Assembly: GCA_023411615.1 (NCBI GenBank)
Contig: JAEYOR010000051.1
Coordinates: forward strand, 1 to 37,252
Source: Actinomycetes bacterium
GTDB lineage: Bacteria; Actinomycetota; Actinomycetes; Actinomycetales; Demequinaceae
Direction: 5' to 3'
DNA length: 37,252 bases
Position numbers and translations under genes: made by a program. The notes under the pieces are model-generated. The model made no database searches. It worked only from the letters and a program-made list of their open reading frames with translations, and was not told the DNA's origin. Positions within the stretch are counted from its first letter, which is position 1; the number at the start of each line of letters is the position of its first letter. Shown piece by piece: positions 6,720 to 13,757 of the stretch.

Positions 6720-7229
6720 ATGTACCTGAGACCGCGGCCGCTTGAGCGGGCCGACGTTGTGGAAGGGTTCACCAGCCGCTCGCCAGCGCAATCGGCCTGG
6801 TTGCGGGATCATGCGCGCCAGGCGCACGCGGCGCGCTCTGCTCACGTGATGGTGGTGACCGAGCCAGGGTCTCGTGAGGTGGTCGCCTACTACGCATGGG
6901 CGATGGCGAGCGTTCGGGCAGAGAATGTGCCGCAGCGGGCTCAGCGCGGGGCCGGCCGGTATCCGCAGCCTGTGGCGTTGCTTGCCAGGCTTGCTGTACA
7001 CGAGGCTCATGAGGGTCGCGGACTCGGCCATGCCTTGCTCGCTGATGTGCTCGTCCGCACCATCGAGTTGGGCCAGGAGATCGGTTGCCGCGGCCTCGTG
7101 GTGCACGCCGAAAGCGACGACGCGCGTCGCTTTTACCTCCACGCCCTGCCCGAGTTCGAGCCCAGCCCCACGGACCCGCTGCACCTCGTCGCGCTCATGA
7201 AGGACCTGAGGAAAGCGGTGGGCGCGTAG
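6720..7229 (+). CDS. tacT: GNAT acetyltransferase toxin, TacT-like
   Basis: 169 residues, the usual size for TacT-type toxins, which acetylate the amino group of charged aminoacyl-tRNA and stop translation. The acetyl-CoA binding motif is visible (LARLAVHEAHEGRGLGHALL), as is the family C-terminal motif with its conserved tyrosine (RRFYLHALPEF, then DPLHLVALMKDLR). A very strong purine-rich ribosome binding site (GGGAGGGGGG, about 6703-6712) precedes the ATG. The partner is the DUF1778 antitoxin just upstream. The last 97 bases overlap a minus-strand reading frame on the other strand. Confidence 0.88.
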   Translation: MYLRPRPLERADVVEGFTSRSPAQSAWLRDHARQAHAARSAHVMVVTEPGSREVVAYYAWAMASVRAENVPQRAQRGAGRYPQPVALLARLAVHEAHEGRGLGHALLADVLVRTIELGQEIGCRGLVVHAESDDARRFYLHALPEFEPSPTDPLHLVALMKDLRKAVGA

Positions 7230-7585
7230 GGAGCGTTGCGGGTTGCGGCCTCGGGAAGTCCCGCATCGAGCCGCATTCCGGCAAGGCCGTCGAGCAGGTA
7301 GATGAGGTCGTTGGCGTGCTCCCGCGTGGCATCGGAGCCGGCGTGGAGCGCGTCCACCTCGTGTCGCAGCACCGCCACTGCGGACTGCATCGCCGCGAGG
7401 CTGCGCCACCTGTTGCGCCAGCCGTAGAGCATGCCCGAGAGGTTGTTCAGTGCCCGCGCGAGGTCGCGGACCGTGCTCACGGTGGGCTCGGCCGAATACG
7501 CCGCCAGCGCGGTCGCCACGTCCCGCTCCCACTTTGACGCGGAGAAGACGTCGGGGAGCCAGTTCAGGTGCGCAGCGCCGGTCAT
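7133..7585 (-). CDS. Hypothetical protein, overlaps toxin gene end
   Basis: 150 residues from ATG 7585, preceded by GGGAGC. The first 115 residues look like a real alpha-helical protein (VRDLARALNNLSGMLYGW, and ANDLIYLLDGLAGMRLDAG). The last roughly 32 residues are antisense to the acetyltransferase gene and compositionally poor (GSVGLGSNSGRAWR), so the gene may once have ended earlier or have been fused to this region when the island formed. It starts 31 bases downstream of the DUF6308-like gene and could be the third gene of that operon. The family is not recognised. Confidence 0.5.
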   Translation of the reverse strand: MTGAAHLNWLPDVFSASKWERDVATALAAYSAEPTVSTVRDLARALNNLSGMLYGWRNRWRSLAAMQSAVAVLRHEVDALHAGSDATREHANDLIYLLDGLAGMRLDAGLPEAATRNAPYAPTAFLRSFMSATRCSGSVGLGSNSGRAWR

Positions 7586-7616
7586 GCTCCCGACGCTACG
7601 GCCGGGGTGTGACGCG

Positions 7617-8261
7617 TCAACGGGTCCAGGTAAGGATGTCCATGAGGCGAAGTGGAGTGAGATTCCCTGTCAACGACACCACTTCGGGATCCGAGTCGTT
7701 CTCCAACTCACTTTGGAGCTGGTCGAATGCGGCGGAGTTCTCCAATAGGTCGGCACGGATTGCCTGCCAGTAATCTCGCGTGAAGGGATAGTCCTCCCGG
7801 ACTGCCGCAACGGCCTTGGCAGCTTCGCTGGCCCGAGCGCGGTAGAGGTATCTGACACGACTGTCTAGCACCGGAAACAACGAGGGTCGAATCAAGTAGA
7901 AGAGTTTGCTGACCTTTGCGTGGGAAACGCCCTTGCCGGCTTGGTCGAGCACAGACTTGTAGTTTCGCGAGGCCGCGTCGTACAGACCTTCCGCGACCGC
8001 GGCGTCCGCGTCCTTGAGGCTAGCTCCGGGTGGGATATCACCCCATTCAAGCGATGCGAAGAGCGCGATGAGCCGCTCGCCTTCCGCGTTGGATATTCGC
8101 GAACTGATGACTCGCGAGGCCCTGATGGCGCTGAGATCGACCGCGGAGATTGTGCCGGCTAGGCCGTCGTACTCTCGGACGGTTCTCGCGTGGCAGCGAA
8201 CGTACGTTGCGATGACTGTGTGCGGAGACGGAATCTCCCGCTCTGCAATCACGAGCTTCAT
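7617..8261 (-). CDS. DUF6308-like protein paired with GTPase
   Basis: 214 residues, soluble. The central part matches the look of the DUF6308 family: KVSKLFYLIRPSLFPVLDSRVR around residues 115-136, a pattern reminiscent of DNA-glycosylase-like helical proteins, although no catalytic role is established. The start ATG 8261 lies only 6 bases after the stop of the GTPase gene, with a weak TAGGA element inside the GTPase coding end, so it is translationally coupled to the GTPase. The two are likely partners of one functional unit. Function unknown; in this setting a defence role is possible. Confidence 0.6.
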   Translation of the reverse strand: MKLVIAEREIPSPHTVIATYVRCHARTVREYDGLAGTISAVDLSAIRASRVISSRISNAEGERLIALFASLEWGDIPPGASLKDADAAVAEGLYDAASRNYKSVLDQAGKGVSHAKVSKLFYLIRPSLFPVLDSRVRYLYRARASEAAKAVAAVREDYPFTRDYWQAIRADLLENSAAFDQLQSELENDSDPEVVSLTGNLTPLRLMDILTWTR

Positions 8262-8267
8262 GGCGTC

Positions 8268-9386
8268 CTACTTGGCCAGCTTGGCAGCGTTCTTGAGCTC
8301 ATCCATGAATATCTTTGCCAGGCCCTCCGCGTCGTTCATGATCGACGGATCCAAGGCTCCACTCGCAACGCGCTTGACGACCTCTAGCCAGGCGAGGCCC
8401 ATTGCCGCAGTGAGAGCCGATGCGACGCTGGCGCTAATCGCGCCTCCTGCGACGGTGCCGTAGCCCGGGATGAACTTGAGAAGGTTGGTGACGAGAGAGC
8501 GGCCACCTTGCGTGGCGGCTTGAGTCGCGATCAGCGCCAGCATGGTCGACTTGCCGAGATCGAGTCCATACAGGGCCGCGATGCGCATCATCATCGCGCT
8601 TTGGACTGGGACCAGTAGGGCTGCATCGGTGAAGGGGATGGGGCTAGCACCGATCGCTGCCGCGCCGGCTGCTGCTGCAGCAATCACCTTCCTCGCTTCA
8701 GACTCTTTGCGAGATTGGTCAAGGATCTGCGCGGCTGCGATTGCTCCGGCGACGCCATCTGGCGCAGCGCGAAACGTCGCATCGAGTAGTTCGAGCAGCC
8801 CAAACGGTTCGAACCCGAGACCCTCGTCGCCTTGAGCCGACAGAACGAGTGGCTTCCCTTCGAAGATCGGCAGGCCGAGCGCTCCGATATGGGATGCGAG
8901 TGCCTCGTGTTCCGGGTGGACAACGCCGGTCGACGTGTGACTGGCGCGCGTCAGGACGAGCACGACTGGCACGTCAAGGGCGGCAAGTTCACGCACAAAC
9001 TCGGCCTCCACGTCCTCGAACCTGCTGTCGGTTGCACGGACGCAGTACCAAGCCAAGTGCAGTTGGTCGGCCTCGGGGGCATCGCGGAGGTTCTTCACCA
9101 TCTTCTTGAGGTCCTTGAGGATGGTCTTTGAGTCGCTTCCGATCTCAAGGCCCTCGTTGTCGATAATTCCCAGATGGCCATCAGTGTGCAGGTGCAGCTT
9201 CGACCCTCGAGTCACTGGTGCACCGACGCCGGTCGCTGAGATATCCGCCCCAAATACGGCATTGAGTAGGCTCGACTTGCCGACGCCGGTCTTGCCAAAG
9301 AGGCCGATGTTGACGCGGCCAATTTGCTCCTTCGCCTTCGCGAAAGACGCTTCGAATGTGTCCTTTGACAGCTCTTCGGATGTCAT
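8268..9386 (-). CDS. DUF697-type GTPase (IRG/YcjF-like)
   Basis: 372 residues. The N-terminal domain is a GTPase: P-loop GKTGVGKSS (residues 31-39), switch I threonine in VGAPVTRG, DxxG motif DNEGLEIG, a degenerate NKxD motif (LTRAS) and SAQ as the G5 motif. The C-terminal region (about 225-345) is Ala/Gly-rich and hydrophobic (VIAAAAAGAAAIGASPIPFTD, then GYGTVAGGAISASVASALTA), typical of DUF697 domains that insert into or lie on membranes. It has no signal peptide. Related proteins resemble interferon-inducible and dynamin-like GTPases. It is coupled to the DUF6308-like gene and located among putative defence genes, which suggests membrane-linked stress or phage sensing. GGGGG precedes the ATG at 9386. 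Confidence 0.8.
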   Translation of the reverse strand: MTSEELSKDTFEASFAKAKEQIGRVNIGLFGKTGVGKSSLLNAVFGADISATGVGAPVTRGSKLHLHTDGHLGIIDNEGLEIGSDSKTILKDLKKMVKNLRDAPEADQLHLAWYCVRATDSRFEDVEAEFVRELAALDVPVVLVLTRASHTSTGVVHPEHEALASHIGALGLPIFEGKPLVLSAQGDEGLGFEPFGLLELLDATFRAAPDGVAGAIAAAQILDQSRKESEARKVIAAAAAGAAAIGASPIPFTDAALLVPVQSAMMMRIAALYGLDLGKSTMLALIATQAATQGGRSLVTNLLKFIPGYGTVAGGAISASVASALTAAMGLAWLEVVKRVASGALDPSIMNDAEGLAKIFMDELKNAAKLAK

Positions 9387-9483
9387 AACAACCCCCAGTC
9401 TTGTTGTTTGGTGATGCTATCTGCGCCTGGTGACAATTGCGATAGGCAGCTTCGACGCGCTTCTGTGTTCGCCGCGTGCGGGA

Positions 9484-9975
9484 CTATCCCAACTGTTTGC
9501 ACCGAGCAAGCAACCGCTCCCCAGCCGCCCCATCGACCCGTGTGAGGCTCTGAAACCAGTGCCCACGGTCGATGCCGTGGCCGTATAGGTCGGACAACGC
9601 GAAGTGGGTTCGCCGCACCGACTCAAGGAGGAAGACGTACTCCCACGCCGGATCGTCCCAGAAGAGGCGTCCCAGGTGCGACGAGCGAATTGTCACGGAG
9701 ACTTCTGCGGCGGCGAACACCTGGCCGCCTCCGTAGAACACCACGAGGTCCCCGGGCTGCATTTCCCGCCACCTTTTGAGATGTGCACTCTTGGCGCCCC
9801 ACGCCGACGGGTAGTCGCTGACGTCCTCCAGTCGCGCGGCCTCAATTGTGGCGGCCCGCTGCCCGATCGACTTGACCAACGCGTCGCGGTCGATCGGTCG
9901 ATAGAGGGTCCTGCGCACATTTTCCGTTGCGCCGGATTGGCGGCGGGCTGGAGGTAGACGGCGGTCACAGGGCAT
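9484..9975 (-). CDS. PUA/EVE-like domain protein
   Basis: 163 residues from ATG 9975, which overlaps the last 11 bases of the DUF2075 gene and has GGGCAGGGGAG directly before it. The central segment (about residues 58-115) reads like a PUA/EVE-type domain: AWGAKSAHLKRWREMQPGD, VVFYGGGQVFAAAEV, then RLFWDDPAWEYVFLLESV. Domains of this pattern often precede nucleases in modification-dependent restriction enzymes and are thought to read modified bases or RNA. No nuclease motif is present in this small protein. Its overlap with the DUF2075 helicase gene suggests a two-component unit. The fold assignment is by pattern only. Confidence 0.55.
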   Translation of the reverse strand: MPCDRRLPPARRQSGATENVRRTLYRPIDRDALVKSIGQRAATIEAARLEDVSDYPSAWGAKSAHLKRWREMQPGDLVVFYGGGQVFAAAEVSVTIRSSHLGRLFWDDPAWEYVFLLESVRRTHFALSDLYGHGIDRGHWFQSLTRVDGAAGERLLARCKQLG

Positions 9976-11854
9976 CTCCCCTGCCCGCGACCAGCGATCT
10001 CAGGTGCGCGAGTGTCTCCTCATCCGTGGAGAACAGCACCGCGCCCACCATGCCCCGAGTCATCAAGACCTTGTAGACGTTGCGCACATTGCGGTCGAAC
10101 TCGGCATCGCTCACAGAAGCACGGCTCTTGAACGCGGGGTCTTTCGAGTGCTCGCGACGGCTCACCCATTGGCCGTTGCGCACGACGAGGTCGGGCCCAA
10201 AGATCACGCCCGCCCAGTCGTACTCGAATCCCTGAGCCGTATAGACACAGCCGACTTGCTCGGCTCCGCCCGGCTCGGTCGCCCAAAGGCTAGCCGGCGG
10301 GTAATGGCCGACGGCGCGGTCGCCCTTCGTGTTCCACGGGCGCGCCCAGCCGTCGATAGCGACGTCGCTCCTCAGTCCACCGGCTTCGCTATCGGACCAG
10401 GGCCAGCAGAAGCCTGCAGCCATGCGCGCCGAGTACCCTTCGGCTCGCTTCTCCGCCAGCCGAGCCTCAAGTGCGATTGGAGAGTTGACGACCTCCACAG
10501 CAAAGTGGTCTTCGTCCTGCCACGGGAAGGCGCCGCCGGGCTCGAGTCCGAGAAGACGCTGCGCCCACTCGATATAGCGATCCGAGCCTCCAGCGCGGAA
10601 CTGAGCGTTCAGATCCACCTGGGTCACGTTGTGTCCTCGGCGCGCGGCGGCAGCGCGGATATCGGCGATCGAGCCGATCTCACCGGGGCGCACCACCTGA
10701 TGCTCGTCGAGAAGGAACACGGGAACGCGTGCCGCGTCGAGAAGTTCGTCCACCTGCGCTCTAGCGGCGTCGCGGAGGCGAGCAGGCGTGTAGCGATTGA
10801 CCGAGACCTCGCGGATGCGGTGCGCCTCGTCGAGGATCAGCACGTCAAGGCCGTTGCGGTCGGCCTCCATGAAGTTGTTGAAGTACTTAAAGAGTCGCTG
10901 GGTAGCGGGCGAGCGGTAGCCAGCGACTTTGCGTAGGGTCTCTGTGAAGGACTTCGAGCCTGTGGCGTGCAGGACCTGCCGCCCCTGGCGCGCGAGCTCT
11001 CCCAGCAAGGACAACGCAATGACGCTTTTCCCACTGCCTGGTCCACCGGTGACAAGCACTATCTCCTTGGAGTCGGCCGCACGGGCGCGCTCCACGGCCC
11101 GTAGCACCACCTCATAGGCGACCTTCTGCTCGTCCAGCAGCACGAACTGCTCGCGCTCGCGGATCTCGGAGGCGGCCGCCTTAAGCAACTGCTTAGAGGG
11201 TCCAATCGCTGAGCCCAGGAACGCATCGCCGGGCTCCAAGCCGCCGCCAGGAGCTAGCCGGGACGCCAGAAAATCCTGGAACTCGCCCCTTCGCTGCCCG
11301 GTGAACACGCGACCGTCGTCGGTCGGGGTGAGCGCCCAAAGGTCGGCAACGTCGTCGTCGGACGCGTTGTGCAGGTAGGCGGCGCCGACGATCGCGTGAG
11401 GCTGTGCTTCCAGCGACCGCAAGAAGTCCCGGTAGTACTCGACGTAGCCCGCCACCTGGAGTCCCGGGTGCAGGACTGGGTTGTAGGCGACGCCCTCGAC
11501 TTCCACCAAGGAGGCGGAGGCCGGCAGCAAGTGGGCCTTCGTCCACTGCTTGAGCTCAACGACGACGTAGGAAGGCGCCCCGGTGCCCGGGTGGGTGCCA
11601 GCAAGCACCACGTCGGATCGGCGCGATGTCAGGGGTAGGCGATGCTCCAGCAGCATCTCGACCTCGCCCAAGCCAGCATCAGTGAGCACTGACGCGAGGA
11701 TTGGGACGCTGTGTCGCCACGACGCCCGCTCCTGCGCGCTCGCGCCGCCAGCGCCGTGGAAGCGAAGCATGCTGGCGAGAGCTTCCTCAACGGGTGAGAA
11801 GTCGTTGGTCGCGTATGCGGCGACGGTCGCGGCGGTGTAACGAACCACCTGCAT
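9965..11854 (-). CDS. DUF2075 ATPase/helicase with nuclease-like N-terminus
   Basis: 629 residues. The N-terminal region (about 60-190) has a PD-(D/E)XK-like core: an Asp at residue 81 (RSDVVLA) followed by VVVELKQW (E100-x-K102). The DUF2075 superfamily 1 ATPase follows: Walker A GGPGSGKS (270-277), Walker B LILDEAHR (D342-H345), QFRAGGSDRY as a motif IV-like element, YTAQGFEYDW near residue 520, and a motif VI-like VLMTRGMVG near residue 600. This suggests an ATP-driven nucleic-acid translocase with an attached nuclease. DUF2075 proteins occur in defence islands and share their domain with Schlafen-type helicases. AGGGGGC precedes the ATG at 11854. The gene overlaps the downstream PUA/EVE-like gene. 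Confidence 0.82.
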   Translation of the reverse strand: MQVVRYTAATVAAYATNDFSPVEEALASMLRFHGAGGASAQERASWRHSVPILASVLTDAGLGEVEMLLEHRLPLTSRRSDVVLAGTHPGTGAPSYVVVELKQWTKAHLLPASASLVEVEGVAYNPVLHPGLQVAGYVEYYRDFLRSLEAQPHAIVGAAYLHNASDDDVADLWALTPTDDGRVFTGQRRGEFQDFLASRLAPGGGLEPGDAFLGSAIGPSKQLLKAAASEIREREQFVLLDEQKVAYEVVLRAVERARAADSKEIVLVTGGPGSGKSVIALSLLGELARQGRQVLHATGSKSFTETLRKVAGYRSPATQRLFKYFNNFMEADRNGLDVLILDEAHRIREVSVNRYTPARLRDAARAQVDELLDAARVPVFLLDEHQVVRPGEIGSIADIRAAAARRGHNVTQVDLNAQFRAGGSDRYIEWAQRLLGLEPGGAFPWQDEDHFAVEVVNSPIALEARLAEKRAEGYSARMAAGFCWPWSDSEAGGLRSDVAIDGWARPWNTKGDRAVGHYPPASLWATEPGGAEQVGCVYTAQGFEYDWAGVIFGPDLVVRNGQWVSRREHSKDPAFKSRASVSDAEFDRNVRNVYKVLMTRGMVGAVLFSTDEETLAHLRSLVAGRGDAL

Positions 11855-11957
11855 GGATTGCCCCCTGGCAGCACGAAGTCATCGTGCGGAGGGGGCATGT
11901 CCTAGGCGGAAGCCCGTCGAACCGCTGTCCCACAGACTCTATCTAGGGCTGCTGACG

Positions 11958-11987
11958 CTGGAGTCGCCCGACGCGCTGTGGCAGGCT
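11958..11987 (+). promoter_or_regulatory. Predicted leaderless promoter of the MazG-like gene
   Basis: CTGGAG at 11958-11963, an 18-bp spacer and CAGGCT at 11982-11987. The expected start is 11994, which is the A of the ATG, and no convincing ribosome binding site precedes that ATG. The same CAGGCT-six bases-ATG arrangement occurs before the DUF429 gene. Confidence 0.4.
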
Positions 11988-11993
11988 CGCGGT

Positions 11994-12350
11994 ATGGAAT
12001 CCAATGACTCGCTCGAGGCCCTGACGTTGGCGCTGCGGGAGTTCGCGCGCGAGCGGGACTGGGAGCAGTTCCACGACCCGAAGTCATTGGTGTTGGCGCT
12101 GGTGGGCGAGGTGGGGGAGCTTGCTGAGTTGTTCCAGTGGATTCCGGCCGAAGCGGCGGTCGAGCACTTTGGCGATCCGGCGCGCAAGCAGCGTGCGGGA
12201 GAGGAGATCGCCGATGTGCTGACCTACTTGCTGCGCCTGGCCGACGTGCTTGATGTCGACATTGCTACAGCGACGTGGGCGAAGCTTGAGGCGTCTCGCG
12301 AGCGATTTGCGCCCGACCACGTCAATGGGGTCGCGCCGGAAAAGGCGTGA
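11994..12350 (+). CDS. MazG-like nucleoside triphosphate pyrophosphohydrolase
   Basis: 118 residues from ATG 11994; the upstream in-frame extension to 11853 has no supporting signals. This is an all-alpha NTP pyrophosphohydrolase of the MazG/RS21-C6 (dCTPase-like) type, expected to hydrolyse (d)NTPs to monophosphates. The metal-binding signature ExxE...ExxD is intact: E39-V-G-E42 in LALVGEVGELAELFQW and E71-I-A-D74 in EEIADVLTYLLRLAD. The start FARERDWEQFHDPKSL is typical of the group. It stands alone between the minus-strand helicase gene and the plus-strand island, with its own promoter and a possible terminator. Roles in nucleotide pool cleaning or phage-triggered nucleotide depletion are possible. 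Confidence 0.88.
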   Translation: MESNDSLEALTLALREFARERDWEQFHDPKSLVLALVGEVGELAELFQWIPAEAAVEHFGDPARKQRAGEEIADVLTYLLRLADVLDVDIATATWAKLEASRERFAPDHVNGVAPEKA

Positions 12351-12380
12351 GTTGAGGCAGCGAGCCCCAGGTGCCTGCGA

Positions 12381-12411
12381 CGCCTTTCATGCCTGCTAAG
12401 GCGCTATTTTT
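12381..12411 (+). terminator. Possible intrinsic terminator after MazG-like gene
   Basis: CGCCTT (12381-12386) pairs with AAGGCG (12398-12403) across an 11-base loop, followed two to three bases later by a TTTTT run (12407-12411). The stem is short, but its position 30 bases after the stop codon and the T tract are those of a rho-independent terminator. Confidence 0.45.
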
Positions 12412-12489
12412 GTTCCCTTCGGAGTAGGCTCCAATGTAAGGTAGTTGAGCGAGAGTCGTCAGGCGGCTCCGCGGTCTGGGGGGACTTAC

Positions 12490-13698
12490 ATGCATATTTG
12501 TCGTACTCAAGCTCCGGTCGGTCAGGGTGGGCTCAGCGTGACCACATTGGCAGCCATCCATGCGGGGGCGATCTCCGCGGTGACCGTGGTCTACGACTGT
12601 GGAACACTGAACGGTCTTGAATCCTTGGGAGCCGAGTTTGCGCGAGCGCTGAGCGAGTGCCCGGCGGGCACCGATAGCGGCCGGTTGGCCCATGTGGCAG
12701 CTTCCACGGCGACTGGTCAACCCGCGATCGTGATTCTTTCCCATGTCGACGAGGACCACGTCAACGGTTTGATGGAGGTCATTGCGCAACTACGGACTAG
12801 GAAGCGACAGATCATCGTCGTGATGCCGCTCCTCACGCTCGAGCAAAGACTGTTTACCTTGCGAGGCGGCTCGGAGGAGGTTCCGGAGACGCACCTCCTG
12901 TTCCTCGCGAACCCCACGCGATACGTCGACAGGCTTCTCGGCGACGATGGCCGTGTGGTTGAGGTGGAGAGCGGCGAAGGGGAGCAACAGAGTCCTGTCA
13001 TACTCAGCGAGTTGGAAAATCGGGTGCCCTCCGGCACGGTCGTCACGCTTGAGGGTGCGCTGGACTGGGTGCTGCACTTCGTGCACCCCCCGCTCGACCC
13101 CAAGAAGGTCGCGACGGTGGCGGCCGGGCTTGGCCAGGATTTCTGGGACGCCTGGAACGCATCAATAGAGCTCGAGCTGCCAGAGGGTGCAACGAGCGCG
13201 ATACGTGGGAGCATCAAGACAATTCGGAATGCGATTAAGGCTGCCAACTTCGCAGAGGGTCCGAATGAAACCTCGCTGGTTGTGTACTCGGGGCCACCGC
13301 AGGACGCGAGCCGCTTTGGATGGGCAAAGGCATCACATCCGGGGTGCGTCGACGAGCAGTGGGGCTACGGCCGTGGTTGCCTTCCAGGCATGATCCACAC
13401 GGGCGATGCGCCCCTCAACCACCACGCGTTCTACGCGGAAGTTAAGTCCCAACTTCGCCAGTACGAACCGCTACTTGGCACCATCAACCTCCCGCACCAC
13501 GGATCCCGCGAGGGGTACGGCCCACGACTCATCAAGGACTTCAAGCCGCTCCACGTGCTCGCGTGCTCCGGCCCCCGGAAGGGTTGGCTGCATCCAGATC
13601 CTGACCTGTGGGCGTCACTCGCGGACCAGGACGTGTGTGCAGTGCATGTAACCAAATACGCGGGCTCGCGATTCTCGGAGTGGTGGGTGGACCGATAA
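12490..13698 (+). CDS. ComEC-type metallo-beta-lactamase-fold hydrolase
   Basis: 402 residues from ATG 12490, preceded by a GGGGGGAC element; an in-frame upstream start at 12445 lacks one. The metal-binding motif SHVDEDHVNGL (SHxDxDH, near residue 83) marks the metallo-beta-lactamase fold. The later NLPHHGSREGYGP (near residue 335) and the HTGDA segment are characteristic of the ComEC/Rec2 C-terminal hydrolase branch, whose members act as nucleases or phosphodiesterases. Here the domain is free-standing, with no ComEC membrane part and no signal peptide. The gene precedes the helicase-methylase-ATPase genes on the same strand, 59 bases from the helicase start. It may be a nuclease component of the island. 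Length and an insertion around residues 130-280 are larger than in a minimal domain. Confidence 0.8.
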   Translation: MHICRTQAPVGQGGLSVTTLAAIHAGAISAVTVVYDCGTLNGLESLGAEFARALSECPAGTDSGRLAHVAASTATGQPAIVILSHVDEDHVNGLMEVIAQLRTRKRQIIVVMPLLTLEQRLFTLRGGSEEVPETHLLFLANPTRYVDRLLGDDGRVVEVESGEGEQQSPVILSELENRVPSGTVVTLEGALDWVLHFVHPPLDPKKVATVAAGLGQDFWDAWNASIELELPEGATSAIRGSIKTIRNAIKAANFAEGPNETSLVVYSGPPQDASRFGWAKASHPGCVDEQWGYGRGCLPGMIHTGDAPLNHHAFYAEVKSQLRQYEPLLGTINLPHHGSREGYGPRLIKDFKPLHVLACSGPRKGWLHPDPDLWASLADQDVCAVHVTKYAGSRFSEWWVDR

Positions 13699-13757
13699 CG
13701 AGCGCTGGTCGTGCGCTCCTCGCCACGCTGTCCCCCCACCCGGGTAACGTCTGACCC

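Noticed and set aside
9387..9483. CTATC/GATAG inverted pair upstream of the GTPase gene
   Set aside because: Only 5-bp arms at a wide spacing and no convincing promoter pair around it; likely chance.
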